Shown: piece by piece, positions 1-6,497 of the stretch
Numbering within the stretch: the first letter of the stretch is position 1
Layout: every line of letters starts with the position of its first letter
Source of the DNA: an uncultured Paraburkholderia sp.
GTDB taxonomy: Bacteria > Pseudomonadota > Gammaproteobacteria > Burkholderiales > Burkholderiaceae
Direction: 5' to 3'
Length of the DNA stretch: 11,279 bases
Assembly (NCBI GenBank): GCA_937917025.1
Contig: CALFSF010000290.1
Span: forward strand, 1 to 11,279
The notes under the pieces: generated by a model
The model's input: only the letters and a program-made list of their open reading frames with translations
Told to the model about the DNA's origin: nothing
Database searches by the model: none
Made by a program: the position numbers and the translations under genes

Positions 1-285
1 GTGCATGTAGCGGATCAGCCAGCCCCAGGGCACGTCGCGCATGATGTACTCGACCGACGAGAACGCGAGCGTCGCGTCGGGCTTGTAGTTCATCGTGAGG
101 AAAATGCCGGTGACGATCTGATTCACCAGCACCAGCAGCGCGAGCGAGCCGAAGAAGTACCAGAAGTTGAAGTTCTTCGGTGCGTAGTACTCGGAGACGT
201 GCTTTTTCCACGTCGCCGTCATCGGGAAGCGGCGGTCGATCCATCCGGCCAGCCCGGTTGTCTCCACTTCGTGTTCGATCGCCAT
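1..285 (-). CDS. petB: Cytochrome b subunit of the bc1 complex, N-terminal part (runs off the window)
   Basis: This is the first 95 codons of the cytochrome b of the ubiquinol:cytochrome c reductase (complex III), an inner-membrane protein that oxidises ubiquinol and carries the b hemes. The N-terminus opens with MAIEHEVETTGLAGWIDRRF. A first membrane helix follows at about residues 43-63 (SLALLVLVNQIVTGIFLT), then the family-typical NYKPD and VPWGWLIRYMH. By comparison with mitochondrial cytochrome b, the histidine of RYMH, encoded by the last three bases here, is a heme ligand. The ATG at 285 directly follows the petA stop (TAAATG). A good Shine-Dalgarno, AAGGAG, lies 8 bases upstream, inside the petA end. 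The remainder, and probably petC, lie to the left of the window. The family call is secure. Confidence 0.96.
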   Translation of the reverse strand, partial: MAIEHEVETTGLAGWIDRRFPMTATWKKHVSEYYAPKNFNFWYFFGSLALLVLVNQIVTGIFLTMNYKPDATLAFSSVEYIMRDVPWGWLIRYMH

Positions 286-906
286 TTACGCTTCTCCTTT
301 CTCGTCCTTGCCGATCACGAGCGAATTCGCCGACGTGAACATATAGGGCGGAATGTCGAGGTTTTGCGGAGCAGGTTTGTTCTTGAAGACGCGGCCGGCC
401 ATGTCATAGGTCGAGCCGTGGCACGGGCACAGGAAGCCGCCGGGCCAGTCGTCTGGAAGATTGGGCTGCGCGCCCTCCTGGAAGCGTGGCGTCGGCGTGC
501 AGCCCAGATGGGTACACACGGCGACGGCGACCAAAATGTTCTTGCGGTCGGCGCGGGAGCGGAATTCGTTCTTGCAGTAATCCGGCTCCGGCATCGTGAA
601 AGGGTGTTTGGTGTCCGGGTCAGCGACTTCCTGATCGGCCTTCTTGACGTCGGCAAGCATCCTGTCGGTGCGGTTGATGATCCACACCGGCTTGCCCCGC
701 CATGCCACGGTCATCATGTCGCCGGGCTTCAGGTTACTGATATCGACTTCGACCGGGGCGCCTGCTGCCTTGGCCTTTTCAGATGGTGCAAACGAACTAA
801 CAAAGGGCACTACAGTGGCAACTCCACCTACGCCACCTGCTACGGTCGTCGCAATCAGCCAGGTACGACGGCTGCCGTCGACGCGTTCATCTTCCTTGTC
901 TCGCAT
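286..906 (-). CDS. petA: Ubiquinol-cytochrome c reductase Rieske iron-sulfur subunit
   Basis: This 206-residue protein is the 2Fe-2S subunit that takes an electron from ubiquinol and passes it to cytochrome c1. Both cluster-binding boxes are present: CTHLGC at residues 131-136 and CPCHGS at 160-165. Two cysteines and two histidines in these boxes hold the cluster, and the other cysteine pair forms the disulfide. The N-terminus has a twin-arginine motif (SRRTWL, 12-17) followed by a hydrophobic stretch to about residue 39. This is the uncleaved Tat signal-anchor of bacterial Rieske proteins. An in-frame ATG at 984 would add 26 residues. I chose the ATG at 906 because it puts the twin-arginine motif at the usual distance from the start and gives the length I recall for relatives. 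No strong ribosome site distinguishes the two starts. The gene abuts petB with no gap. Confidence 0.96.
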   Translation of the reverse strand: MRDKEDERVDGSRRTWLIATTVAGGVGGVATVVPFVSSFAPSEKAKAAGAPVEVDISNLKPGDMMTVAWRGKPVWIINRTDRMLADVKKADQEVADPDTKHPFTMPEPDYCKNEFRSRADRKNILVAVAVCTHLGCTPTPRFQEGAQPNLPDDWPGGFLCPCHGSTYDMAGRVFKNKPAPQNLDIPPYMFTSANSLVIGKDEKGEA

Positions 907-1123
907 CACACGCCCCACTTCTGAGTTGGATTTTTCCGTCAAGCCAGTTCTACCGCCGCTAGTTTGCTCGAATGGAGTCGGCATTTACAAGGGCCGAATA
1001 CCAAAAAGCGTGCGAAGTCTTTGATAAATCAGGGTATTCCCGCACAAATCGCAACCATTTTTATGTGGTTTCTTAAGCGTTCCCTCCGTTATCCAGCCTT
1101 TTTGTTCACTAATTAACCAGAAA
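907..1123 (-). promoter_or_regulatory. Probable petA-petB promoter region (217-bp gap)
   Basis: This gap lies between the Nif3-family stop and the chosen petA start. It is clearly richer in A+T than the genes, especially 985-1123, which is typical of a promoter-bearing leader. Read on the minus strand, a weak sigma-70 match is TTGCGA (1054 down to 1049), 17 bases, then TGATTT (1031 down to 1026). A small inverted repeat (AACCA at 1053-1057, TGGTT at 1066-1070) overlaps the -35 position. A Nif3-family terminator is not obvious. The region assignment is fair; the exact boxes are a guess. Confidence 0.4.
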
Positions 1124-1873
1124 TCAGACTGGATTATGGATATCGATAAAGAGATGCTCGAGATCGAATGTCTCGGACAGATGCGCGCCGATGGCCTGGA
1201 CGCCGAAGCGCTCGGTCGCGTGATGGCCCGCGGCGAGGAACGCGACGCCGCTTTCGGCTGCCGTGTGGGTGGTCGATTCGGATATTTCGCCGGTGAGAAA
1301 GACATCGGCGCCGGCGGCGATCGCGGCGTCGAAATAGCTTTGCGCAGCGCCCGTACACCACGCGACGTGGCGCAGTTCGCGGTCCGGGTCGCCGAGGACG
1401 AGCGGCGTGCGGCCGAGCGTCTGCTCGACCTGCGCGGTGAAGTGAGCGAGCGTGATGGGCATCGGCAGCGTGCTCAGCCAGCCGAGGTTGCCTTCGCCGA
1501 AACGGGTTTCGTCGGGGATCCAGCCCATTTTCGCGCCCAGTTGCGCGTTATTGCCGAATTCCGGATGGTCGTCGAGCGGCAGATGACAGGCGAACAGGTT
1601 CAGGTCGTTCTGGATCAGCAGCTTGATGCGGGCATGTTTGCGGCCGGTGATCTGCGGCGGCTCGTTGCGCCAGAAGTAGCCATGATGGACGAAAACCGCG
1701 TCCGCGCCCCACTCGATCGCAGCCTCCAGAAAGGCCGCCGACGCGGTCACGCCGGTCGCGATCTTTTTTACGCGGCGCCGCCCTTCCACCTGCAGGCCAT
1801 TGGGGCAATAGTCCTTGAACCTCGCGGTTTGCAGAAGATTGTTCAAGTACAATTCCAGTTCGATCCGATCCAT
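1124..1873 (-). CDS. Nif3-family dinuclear metal centre protein (YbgI/DUF34 type)
   Basis: The product is a 249-residue protein of the Nif3/YbgI family. Members form toroidal hexamers with two metal ions per subunit. Their biochemical role is not firmly settled; they are often annotated as GTP cyclohydrolase I type 2-like. The start MDRIELELYLNNLL is the usual family opening, followed by YCPNGLQVEG. Metal-ligand motifs are visible: HHGYFW near residue 65, ACHLPLDDHPEFGNNAQLG near residue 95, and GHHATERFG near the C-terminus. The ATG at 1873 has AGAGG upstream (spacing about 7), and the protein homology starts exactly there. The reading frame stays open further upstream, but that sequence is antisense to the protease gene. 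The start is only 21 bases from the divergent protease gene. petA follows downstream on the same strand after 217 bases. Confidence 0.93.
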   Translation of the reverse strand: MDRIELELYLNNLLQTARFKDYCPNGLQVEGRRRVKKIATGVTASAAFLEAAIEWGADAVFVHHGYFWRNEPPQITGRKHARIKLLIQNDLNLFACHLPLDDHPEFGNNAQLGAKMGWIPDETRFGEGNLGWLSTLPMPITLAHFTAQVEQTLGRTPLVLGDPDRELRHVAWCTGAAQSYFDAAIAAGADVFLTGEISESTTHTAAESGVAFLAAGHHATERFGVQAIGAHLSETFDLEHLFIDIHNPV

Positions 1874-1894
1874 ATAAACCTCTAATATCTTCAG
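1874..1894. promoter_or_regulatory. Very short divergent intergenic region (Nif3-family / DegS-like)
   Basis: Only 21 bases separate the two opposed ATG codons. A full promoter cannot fit, so each promoter must reach into the opposite coding region, or transcription must begin near the start codon. On the plus strand TATAAA at 1873-1878 resembles a -10 box, but no convincing -35 lies 16-18 bases upstream. If used, it would give a leader of only about 10 bases. On the minus strand AGAGG serves the Nif3-family gene. The protease gene has no clear Shine-Dalgarno. The promoter assignment is inference. Confidence 0.35.
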
Positions 1895-3118
1895 ATGCTT
1901 AGACGCTTTTGGCTGTTCTTCGCCCAGGCGGTGACGGTACTGCTGGCGCTGATGTTCATCATTGCGACGCTCAAGCCGCAATGGCTGCAGCGCCAGGGTC
2001 AGTTCGGCAAACAGCTCGCCGAACCGATCGTCGCCCTGCGCGAAGTGGCGCCAGGCATCGGCGGGGGCAGCGGCCCCGCGCAGGCTTCGTATGCCGACGC
2101 GGCGCACAAGGCCATGCCGGCCGTCGTCAACGTGTTCTCCAGCAAGGACGGCTCGCTTCCGCCCGACCCGCGCGCGAAAGATCCGCTCTTTCGCTACTTC
2201 TTCGGCGACCGGAACAACAACCGCAGACAGCAGGAACAACCTGCGGCCAATCTCGGCTCGGGCGTCATCGTGAGTCCGGAAGGTTACATTCTAACGAACC
2301 AGCACGTCGTGGACGGCGCCGATCAGATCGAAATCGCGCTCGCCGACGGCCGCACCACGAACGCGAAGGTGATCGGCGTCGATCCGGAGACGGATCTGGC
2401 CGTGCTCAAGGTCAACATGACCGATCTGCCGACGATCACGCTCGGCCGCATGGACCAGGCGCGCGTCGGCGACGTGGTGCTCGCGATCGGCAACCCGTTC
2501 GGCGTCGGCCAGACGGTGACGATGGGCATCATCAGCGCGCTCGGGCGCAATCACCTCGGCATCAACACGTTCGAAAACTTCATCCAGACCGACGCGGCGA
2601 TCAATCCGGGCAACTCGGGCGGCGCGCTGGTGGACGTGAACGGCAACCTGCTGGGCATCAATACGGCCATTTACTCGCGCTCGGGCGGCTCGCTCGGCAT
2701 CGGCTTCGCGATTCCGGTTTCGACGGCGCGCAGCGTGCTGGAAAGCATCATCACGACGGGTTCGGTGACGCGCGGATGGATCGGCGTCGAGCCGCAGGAC
2801 GTCACGCCGGAAATCGCCGAGTCGTTCGGGCTCAAGCAGGAATCGGGCGCGATCGTCGCGGGCGTGCTGCAGGGCGGCCCCGCCGACAAGGCCGGCATCA
2901 AGCCGGGCGACATTCTGGTGAGCGTGAACGGCGAGGACATCACCGACACGACGCGTCTCCTGAACGTGATCGCGCAGATCAAGCCGGGCACGAACGCGAA
3001 GGTTCATGTCGTGCGCAAGAACAGGGAACTGGACGTCGACGTGATGATCGGCAAACGCCCGCCGCCGCCGAAGCAGCCCGCGGACGACAGCGACGATCAG
3101 GGCGACGACGGCGGTTGA
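1895..3118 (+). CDS. DegS-like membrane-anchored serine endoprotease (HtrA/Do family, one PDZ)
   Basis: This 407-residue S1C-family serine protease probably acts in periplasmic protein quality control. An N-terminal helix (about residues 5-25, FWLFFAQAVTVLLALMFII) lacks an obvious signal-peptidase site and looks like a membrane anchor. The trypsin-like domain spans about 66-285, with the catalytic triad in family motifs: His137 in TNQHVVDG, Asp167 in ETDLAVLKV and Ser241 in NPGNSGGAL. A single PDZ domain spans about 295-388 (GWIGVEPQDVTPEIAESFGL onward). The C-terminus is a short proline-then-acid-rich tail (PPPPKQPADDSDDQGDDGG). One PDZ plus an anchor matches DegS architecture better than DegP/DegQ, which have two PDZ domains. 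Whether it cuts an anti-sigma factor, as E. coli DegS does, cannot be told from here. It is the only plus-strand gene in the window and converges on tatC. Confidence 0.93.
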   Translation: MLRRFWLFFAQAVTVLLALMFIIATLKPQWLQRQGQFGKQLAEPIVALREVAPGIGGGSGPAQASYADAAHKAMPAVVNVFSSKDGSLPPDPRAKDPLFRYFFGDRNNNRRQQEQPAANLGSGVIVSPEGYILTNQHVVDGADQIEIALADGRTTNAKVIGVDPETDLAVLKVNMTDLPTITLGRMDQARVGDVVLAIGNPFGVGQTVTMGIISALGRNHLGINTFENFIQTDAAINPGNSGGALVDVNGNLLGINTAIYSRSGGSLGIGFAIPVSTARSVLESIITTGSVTRGWIGVEPQDVTPEIAESFGLKQESGAIVAGVLQGGPADKAGIKPGDILVSVNGEDITDTTRLLNVIAQIKPGTNAKVHVVRKNRELDVDVMIGKRPPPPKQPADDSDDQGDDGG

Positions 3119-3211
3119 GCGATACCTGCCGTGCTGGCCGGGTGGCGCGCCGGTAAAGCGCGCGCCTGAACGGACTTCCCGGCCGGTCTGACCGGGCCAC
3201 GCACGTGGACG

Positions 3212-3250
3212 AAAGCAAAAAGGCAACCGCACGGGCTGCCTTTTTGCTTT
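3212..3250. terminator. Bidirectional rho-independent terminator
   Basis: A perfect 14-bp inverted repeat has arms AAAGCAAAAAGGCA (3212-3225) and TGCCTTTTTGCTTT (3237-3250) around an 11-base loop. Each strand ends its hairpin in a T-rich stretch. The element can therefore terminate the DegS-like gene from the left (stop 94 bases before) and the tat operon from the right (tatC stop 56 bases away). It sits in the 187-bp gap between convergent genes, where a shared terminator is expected. Confidence 0.9.
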
Positions 3251-3305
3251 TCCGGCTAGCGATCGCGGCCCCCGGCGTTACAACGAGGGCGCGAGCCTTG
3301 AAGGC

Positions 3306-4088
3306 TTAGCTCGTCGGCGAGTTTTCTTCTTCCTTCGCGACCGGCTGCTTGCCGACGATCAACCGCGCCGCGATGATCCCGGCTTCGTACAGGATGATCA
3401 GCGGAACCGCGAGGATCAGCTGCGAAAACACGTCCGGCGGCGTCACGACGGCCGAAACCACGAACGCGCCGACGATCACATACGGACGGATCTCCTTGAG
3501 CTTCTTGATCGACAGAATGCCCATGCGCACGAGCAGCACGACCACGATCGGCACCTCGAACGTCACGCCGAACGCGATGAACATCGTCAGCACGAAGCTC
3601 AGGTAGTTGTCGATATCTGTCGTCATTTCCGCGCCGAGCGGCGCGTTGTAGTGCGCCATCACGCGGAAAATCGTCGGAAACACGACGAAGTATGCAAACG
3701 CCATCCCGCACAGGAAGAGCACGTAACTGCTGCCGACGAGCGGCGTCACGAGCTTCTTCTCATGCTGGTAGAGCCCCGGCGCGACGAACGCCCAGATCTG
3801 GTACAGCACGAACGGCAGCGCGATCACCAGCGCGACGAGCATCGTCACCTTCATCGGCACGAAGAACGAGCCGGTGACGTCGGTGACGATCATCTTGCCG
3901 TCCTTGGGCAGGTTCTGCATCAGCGGACGCGCGAGCAGCCGGAAGATGTCCGGCGCCCAGTAGACCAGCCCGAGAAATACGACGATGACCGAGATGCCCG
4001 CCCGGATGATGCGATCGCGTAGTTCGACCAGATGCGAGATGAAGGTTTCTTCAGGGGCTTCGCCCTGGTTTTGCTGGGGGTCGCTCAC
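3306..4088 (-). CDS. tatC: Sec-independent protein translocase subunit TatC
   Basis: TatC is the six-helix core of the twin-arginine translocase. With TatB it recognises twin-arginine signal peptides, then recruits TatA to move folded proteins across the inner membrane. The 260-residue product shows the N-terminal FISHLVELRDR motif (16-26), which lies in the signal-binding surface in known TatC proteins. It also has FVAPGLYQHEKK in the first cytoplasmic loop (101-112), FEVP (177-180) and SAVVTPPDVFSQ (212-223). Membrane segments lie at about 31-47, 79-101, 117-139, 162-187, 202-216 and 222-244. The start is GTG at 4088, with GAGG a few bases upstream. The gene follows tatB after 34 bases and is the last gene before the terminator. 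Confidence 0.97.
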   Translation of the reverse strand: MSDPQQNQGEAPEETFISHLVELRDRIIRAGISVIVVFLGLVYWAPDIFRLLARPLMQNLPKDGKMIVTDVTGSFFVPMKVTMLVALVIALPFVLYQIWAFVAPGLYQHEKKLVTPLVGSSYVLFLCGMAFAYFVVFPTIFRVMAHYNAPLGAEMTTDIDNYLSFVLTMFIAFGVTFEVPIVVVLLVRMGILSIKKLKEIRPYVIVGAFVVSAVVTPPDVFSQLILAVPLIILYEAGIIAARLIVGKQPVAKEEENSPTS

Positions 4089-4122
4089 GCCGGCCCTCGG
4101 TTGAAGTGTTTCGCTGGGGACA

Positions 4123-4650
4123 TCAGAAGAAGCGCGTCGGACGGCGCAGGCTCACCGGCGTGTGCCGCGCGACGCGCGCCGCGCCCGACTGCACGCGCGT
4201 GCGACGCAAGGTGGCGCGCTTGTACCACGCCGGCGCCGCCGTCTGCTTGACGCGCCAGTTCTTGCGTTTGGGTGTGGATGTGATCGTGCTGCGCCATGAC
4301 GTGCCGTCGGCGGACGCCGCGTCGTATCCGGACCCGCCGCCTGCAATACTCGACGATACCGACGTGCCGGCATTCCACGCGTCGTTCAGCTCGGACTCGT
4401 GCTTGCGCAGATTGTCGTGAATCGTGCTCTCGACGCCGCTGGCAGCCGATTCGAACTCCGTTTTCATGCGGCGCAGTTCGTCCAGCTCGATCTCACGCGT
4501 GACTTCGGACTTCACGTCGTTGATATAACGCTGCGCGCGCCCGAACAGCGCGCCTGCCGTGCGTGCGACGCGCGGCAGGCGCTCCGGCCCGAGCACGACC
4601 AGCGCGACGACGCCGATCAGCGCCATCTTGGTTAGACCGAGGTCCAGCAT
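4123..4650 (-). CDS. tatB: Sec-independent protein translocase subunit TatB
   Basis: TatB pairs with TatC to form the receptor for twin-arginine signal peptides. The 175-residue product has a single N-terminal membrane helix (about residues 5-21) that ends in the TatB-type hinge GPERLPRVART. An amphipathic and charged helical region with heptad-like spacing runs to about residue 95. The last 48 residues hold 15 Lys/Arg and no acidic residue, a strongly basic, probably unstructured tail. The start MLDLGLTKMALI is typical, with a GGAAAG ribosome site slightly far upstream. It lies between tatA (37-base gap) and tatC (34-base gap), as in a standard tatABC operon. Confidence 0.95.
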   Translation of the reverse strand: MLDLGLTKMALIGVVALVVLGPERLPRVARTAGALFGRAQRYINDVKSEVTREIELDELRRMKTEFESAASGVESTIHDNLRKHESELNDAWNAGTSVSSSIAGGGSGYDAASADGTSWRSTITSTPKRKNWRVKQTAAPAWYKRATLRRTRVQSGAARVARHTPVSLRRPTRFF

Positions 4651-4687
4651 GGAATGAGCTTTCCGTCAGTGCGGGGCTACCGCGTTT

Positions 4688-4927
4688 TTAGCGGGAGTCG
4701 CCGGAATGCGGCGCTTTTTCCTTGGCGTCGACATCGACGGTGCCCGTGCGCGGCAGTTCGCGCGCCTGCGCATCGGCGGCGGGCGTTTCAGCTTCCTTCA
4801 TGCCTTCCTTGAACCCCTTCACCGCGCCGCCCAGATCGGTACCGATGTTGCGCAGTTTCTTCGTGCCGAACACCAGCGCCACGATCAGCAACACGATCAG
4901 CCAGTGCCAAATACTCAACGAACCCAT
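4688..4927 (-). CDS. tatA: Sec-independent protein translocase subunit TatA
   Basis: TatA oligomerises to form the transport-active part of the twin-arginine translocase. The 79-residue product starts MGSLSIWHWLIVLLIVALVF, with one membrane helix at about 5-20. The FGTKKLRNIGTDLGGAVKGF hinge and amphipathic helix follow, with the conserved Phe-Gly and the basic cluster. The C-terminal 35 residues are polar and low in complexity. An upstream in-frame ATG at 4981 would add 18 residues. The ATG at 4927 is preferred because it has AAGGAG at good spacing and matches the family N-terminus. A 259-bp gap precedes it. Confidence 0.95.
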   Translation of the reverse strand: MGSLSIWHWLIVLLIVALVFGTKKLRNIGTDLGGAVKGFKEGMKEAETPAADAQARELPRTGTVDVDAKEKAPHSGDSR

Positions 4928-5186
4928 GAAAACTCTCCTTAACCCCGCCGCCGCGTCTGTACGCTCATTCGCGGCGAACACCGTCTGCCTTGCGGCATGA
5001 TTCGAAGCGCTCGCGCCCCATGTCTACGATACCGCTGAAAACCACCGGTCGCACGTTCGCTTCATTATGAATGGATCAGCACGCCCGCGTTATTACATTG
5101 CAACCTGCTGATCGCCACTTTTTGCCAGCCCGCCATTGTGCGCGGTCAAAATCCCGCCGCGAAGCGCGATTGCGGCCGCGCTGCCC
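4928..5186 (-). promoter_or_regulatory. Gap between the HIT gene and tatA, possible tatABC promoter
   Basis: This 259-bp gap carries no gene I can support. On the minus strand a CATAAT hexamer (5069 down to 5064) is a good -10 match, but no fitting -35 is found. TTGCAA (5102 down to 5097) with 17 bases before GCTGAT is another weak pair. Close to the HIT stop, AGCGCG (5163-5168) and CGCGCT (5177-5182) can form a short G+C hairpin without a T-tract. The length suggests tatABC has its own promoter, but the evidence is weak. Confidence 0.25.
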
Positions 5187-5555
5187 TCACCCCATGCGCT
5201 GCCACGGGCGCGGCCCCGCCAGAATGTGCGCGTGCAGGTGATACACCTCCTGCCCGCCGCCGGGACCGGTATTGATGACCGTGCGAAAGCCGGTATCGCC
5301 ACCGGTGTACGCGACGCCCAACTGGTCGGCAAGACGCGCGACCAGTACGAGCATTCTACCAAGCAGGGCCGAATCGTCCTGCGTGCAGTTCGACAGCGTG
5401 TCGATGTGCTTGCGCGGAATGACCAGCACATGGGTTTCGGCCGCCGGACGGATGTCGCGAAACGCGACGAATTCGTCGTCCTCGTGCACCCTGGTCGACG
5501 GAATATCGCCAGCGGCGATCTTGCAGAACAGGCAATTAGAAGTGTCGTGGCTCAT
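5187..5555 (-). CDS. HIT-family (histidine triad) nucleotide-binding protein, HinT-like
   Basis: The 122-residue product is a histidine-triad protein of the HINT branch. These are small homodimeric enzymes that hydrolyse nucleoside phosphoramidates and related AMP adducts. The catalytic motif HLHAHIL puts the three histidines at 106, 108 and 110. The N-terminus has the C-x-x-C pair of bacterial HIT proteins (NCLFCKI, Cys8 and Cys11), often zinc-binding, and FRDIRPAAETHVLVIPRKH is the usual family segment. The length is typical. It lies 49 bases after the small membrane protein gene and may belong to the end of the his transcript. The ribosome site is weak. The natural substrate is unknown. 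Confidence 0.93.
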   Translation of the reverse strand: MSHDTSNCLFCKIAAGDIPSTRVHEDDEFVAFRDIRPAAETHVLVIPRKHIDTLSNCTQDDSALLGRMLVLVARLADQLGVAYTGGDTGFRTVINTGPGGGQEVYHLHAHILAGPRPWQRMG

Positions 5556-5604
5556 GATCGTGGTGAAACGCTGACGCGGGTGGCTTCAAGAAAGCGGGAT
5601 ACGG

Positions 5605-6000
5605 TCAAAACCACGCGCGCGGATTTATCAATGGCTTGTTGTCGTAAAGATAAAGCCAGCCTTTGATAATACGGTACAACATCCAGATCGCGACAGCCCA
5701 CAGAATCGGCACCCCGATCAGCACGATGAAAAGCGCGATTCCGATCACGTGCCCGAGCACCCCCCACCAGAAGGTGCGGATCTGCCAGTCGAAGTGCGCC
5801 TCGAAAGGCGTTCCTGCCGCATCGGGCCGTTTGACATAGTTAATGATGATCGCGACCAGCGCGGTCAGACCGCCGGTCAGCCAGTAGATCGCGTAGAGAC
5901 CGTACAGGATATGCGTGAGCGTGCGAAGACTCCGCTGGCGATCGATTTCGGTCGCGCTCTGGTAAGACGGAGGCGGGTATCCGCCCTGCGACTGTTCCAT
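5605..6000 (-). CDS. Small three-helix membrane protein, DUF4870-like
   Basis: This 131-residue protein of unknown function has a polar, Gln/Pro/Tyr-containing N-terminus (MEQSQGGYPPPSYQS) and three hydrophobic segments at about 29-55, 77-97 and 98-115. The segment between helices 1 and 2, with FEAHFDWQIRTFWW, recalls the DUF4870 (Tic20-like) pattern of a short His/Gln-containing stretch before a membrane helix. The ATG has AAGGAGA at good spacing. It lies 113 bases after hisE and 49 bases before the HIT gene on the same strand. Nothing in the protein ties it to histidine synthesis. The gene itself is convincing; the family name is from memory and less certain. Confidence 0.8.
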   Translation of the reverse strand: MEQSQGGYPPPSYQSATEIDRQRSLRTLTHILYGLYAIYWLTGGLTALVAIIINYVKRPDAAGTPFEAHFDWQIRTFWWGVLGHVIGIALFIVLIGVPILWAVAIWMLYRIIKGWLYLYDNKPLINPRAWF

Positions 6001-6113
6001 CTCTGCGTCTCCTTCTCAGTTCAACTGGCCGGCGCTGACACATGCCGGGCGCGTGCCGCGGGTCGTCTGCTGCAATCCCCGCCTGGGGCGGCTCCGCGGC
6101 TCCGGTCGCCGCC

Positions 6114-6497
6114 CTAGTCGCCGTTCTGCTCGCGCTCGCGGCTTTTCCGCAGGGCTTTTTCCTCGATGCCCGAGGTGCCTTCGCGACGCTCGAGTTCCGC
6201 GAGCACTTCCGCCGGGCCCAGATCGAAATGCGACAGCATCACGAGACAATGAAACCACAGATCGGCCACCTCGCCGACCAGCGCCGTCGGCGCGCCGCCT
6301 TGACGCGTGTCCTTGGCCGCGAGCACGACTTCGGTCGCTTCCTCGCCGATTTTCTTCAGCACCGCGTCGTCGCCCTTGTGGAACAGGCGCGAGACGTACG
6401 ACGTGTCCGGGTCGCCACCCTTGCGGCTGTCGATGATGGCAGCGAGGCGCAGCAGCGTATCGGTCGTCGTGGGAGTGGATTGCGTGGATTGCGTCAT
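6114..6497 (-). CDS. hisE: Phosphoribosyl-ATP pyrophosphatase
   Basis: HisE removes pyrophosphate from phosphoribosyl-ATP to give phosphoribosyl-AMP, the second step of histidine biosynthesis. The 127-residue product belongs to the all-alpha MazG-like fold. Conserved acidic motifs that bind magnesium are visible: KKIGEEATEVVLA at about 48-60 and GEVADLWFH at about 75-83. SYVSRLF (33-39) is also typical. The start is ATG at 6497, overlapping the hisI stop as ATGA. No Shine-Dalgarno is seen, so translation probably depends on coupling to hisI. An upstream in-frame ATG at 6545 would lie inside hisI and was not used. It is a separate gene, unlike the fused hisIE of enterobacteria, and is the last his gene here. 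Confidence 0.95.
   Translation of the reverse strand: MTQSTQSTPTTTDTLLRLAAIIDSRKGGDPDTSYVSRLFHKGDDAVLKKIGEEATEVVLAAKDTRQGGAPTALVGEVADLWFHCLVMLSHFDLGPAEVLAELERREGTSGIEEKALRKSREREQNGD

Noticed and set aside
1..924. Long plus-strand open frame opposite petB and petA (about 307 codons)
   Set aside because: It is antisense to two well-supported genes, has no recognisable domains, and is what high-G+C codon use produces by chance.
907..984. Longer Rieske protein starting at 984
   Set aside because: The extra 26 residues have no family match and would push the twin-arginine motif far from the N-terminus.
1022..1033. FNR/ANR-like palindrome (TTGAT and ATCA arms) upstream of petA
   Set aside because: The arms are only 2 bases apart instead of the 4 required for an FNR site, and the second arm is incomplete.
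1874..2239. Extended start for the Nif3-family protein (122 extra residues)
   Set aside because: The extension is antisense to the protease N-terminus and has no homology; the ATG at 1873 has a ribosome site and begins the conserved domain.
2291..3232. Long minus-strand open frame opposite the protease gene (about 313 codons)
   Set aside because: The product is Arg/Ala/Asp-rich with no domain, it lies antisense to a protein with a complete catalytic triad, and it runs through the terminator.
6001..6113. Possible terminator after hisE
   Set aside because: Only short G+C-rich pairings such as CCCCGCC/GGGGCGG-type matches are present, with no T-tract, so I could not support a terminator.
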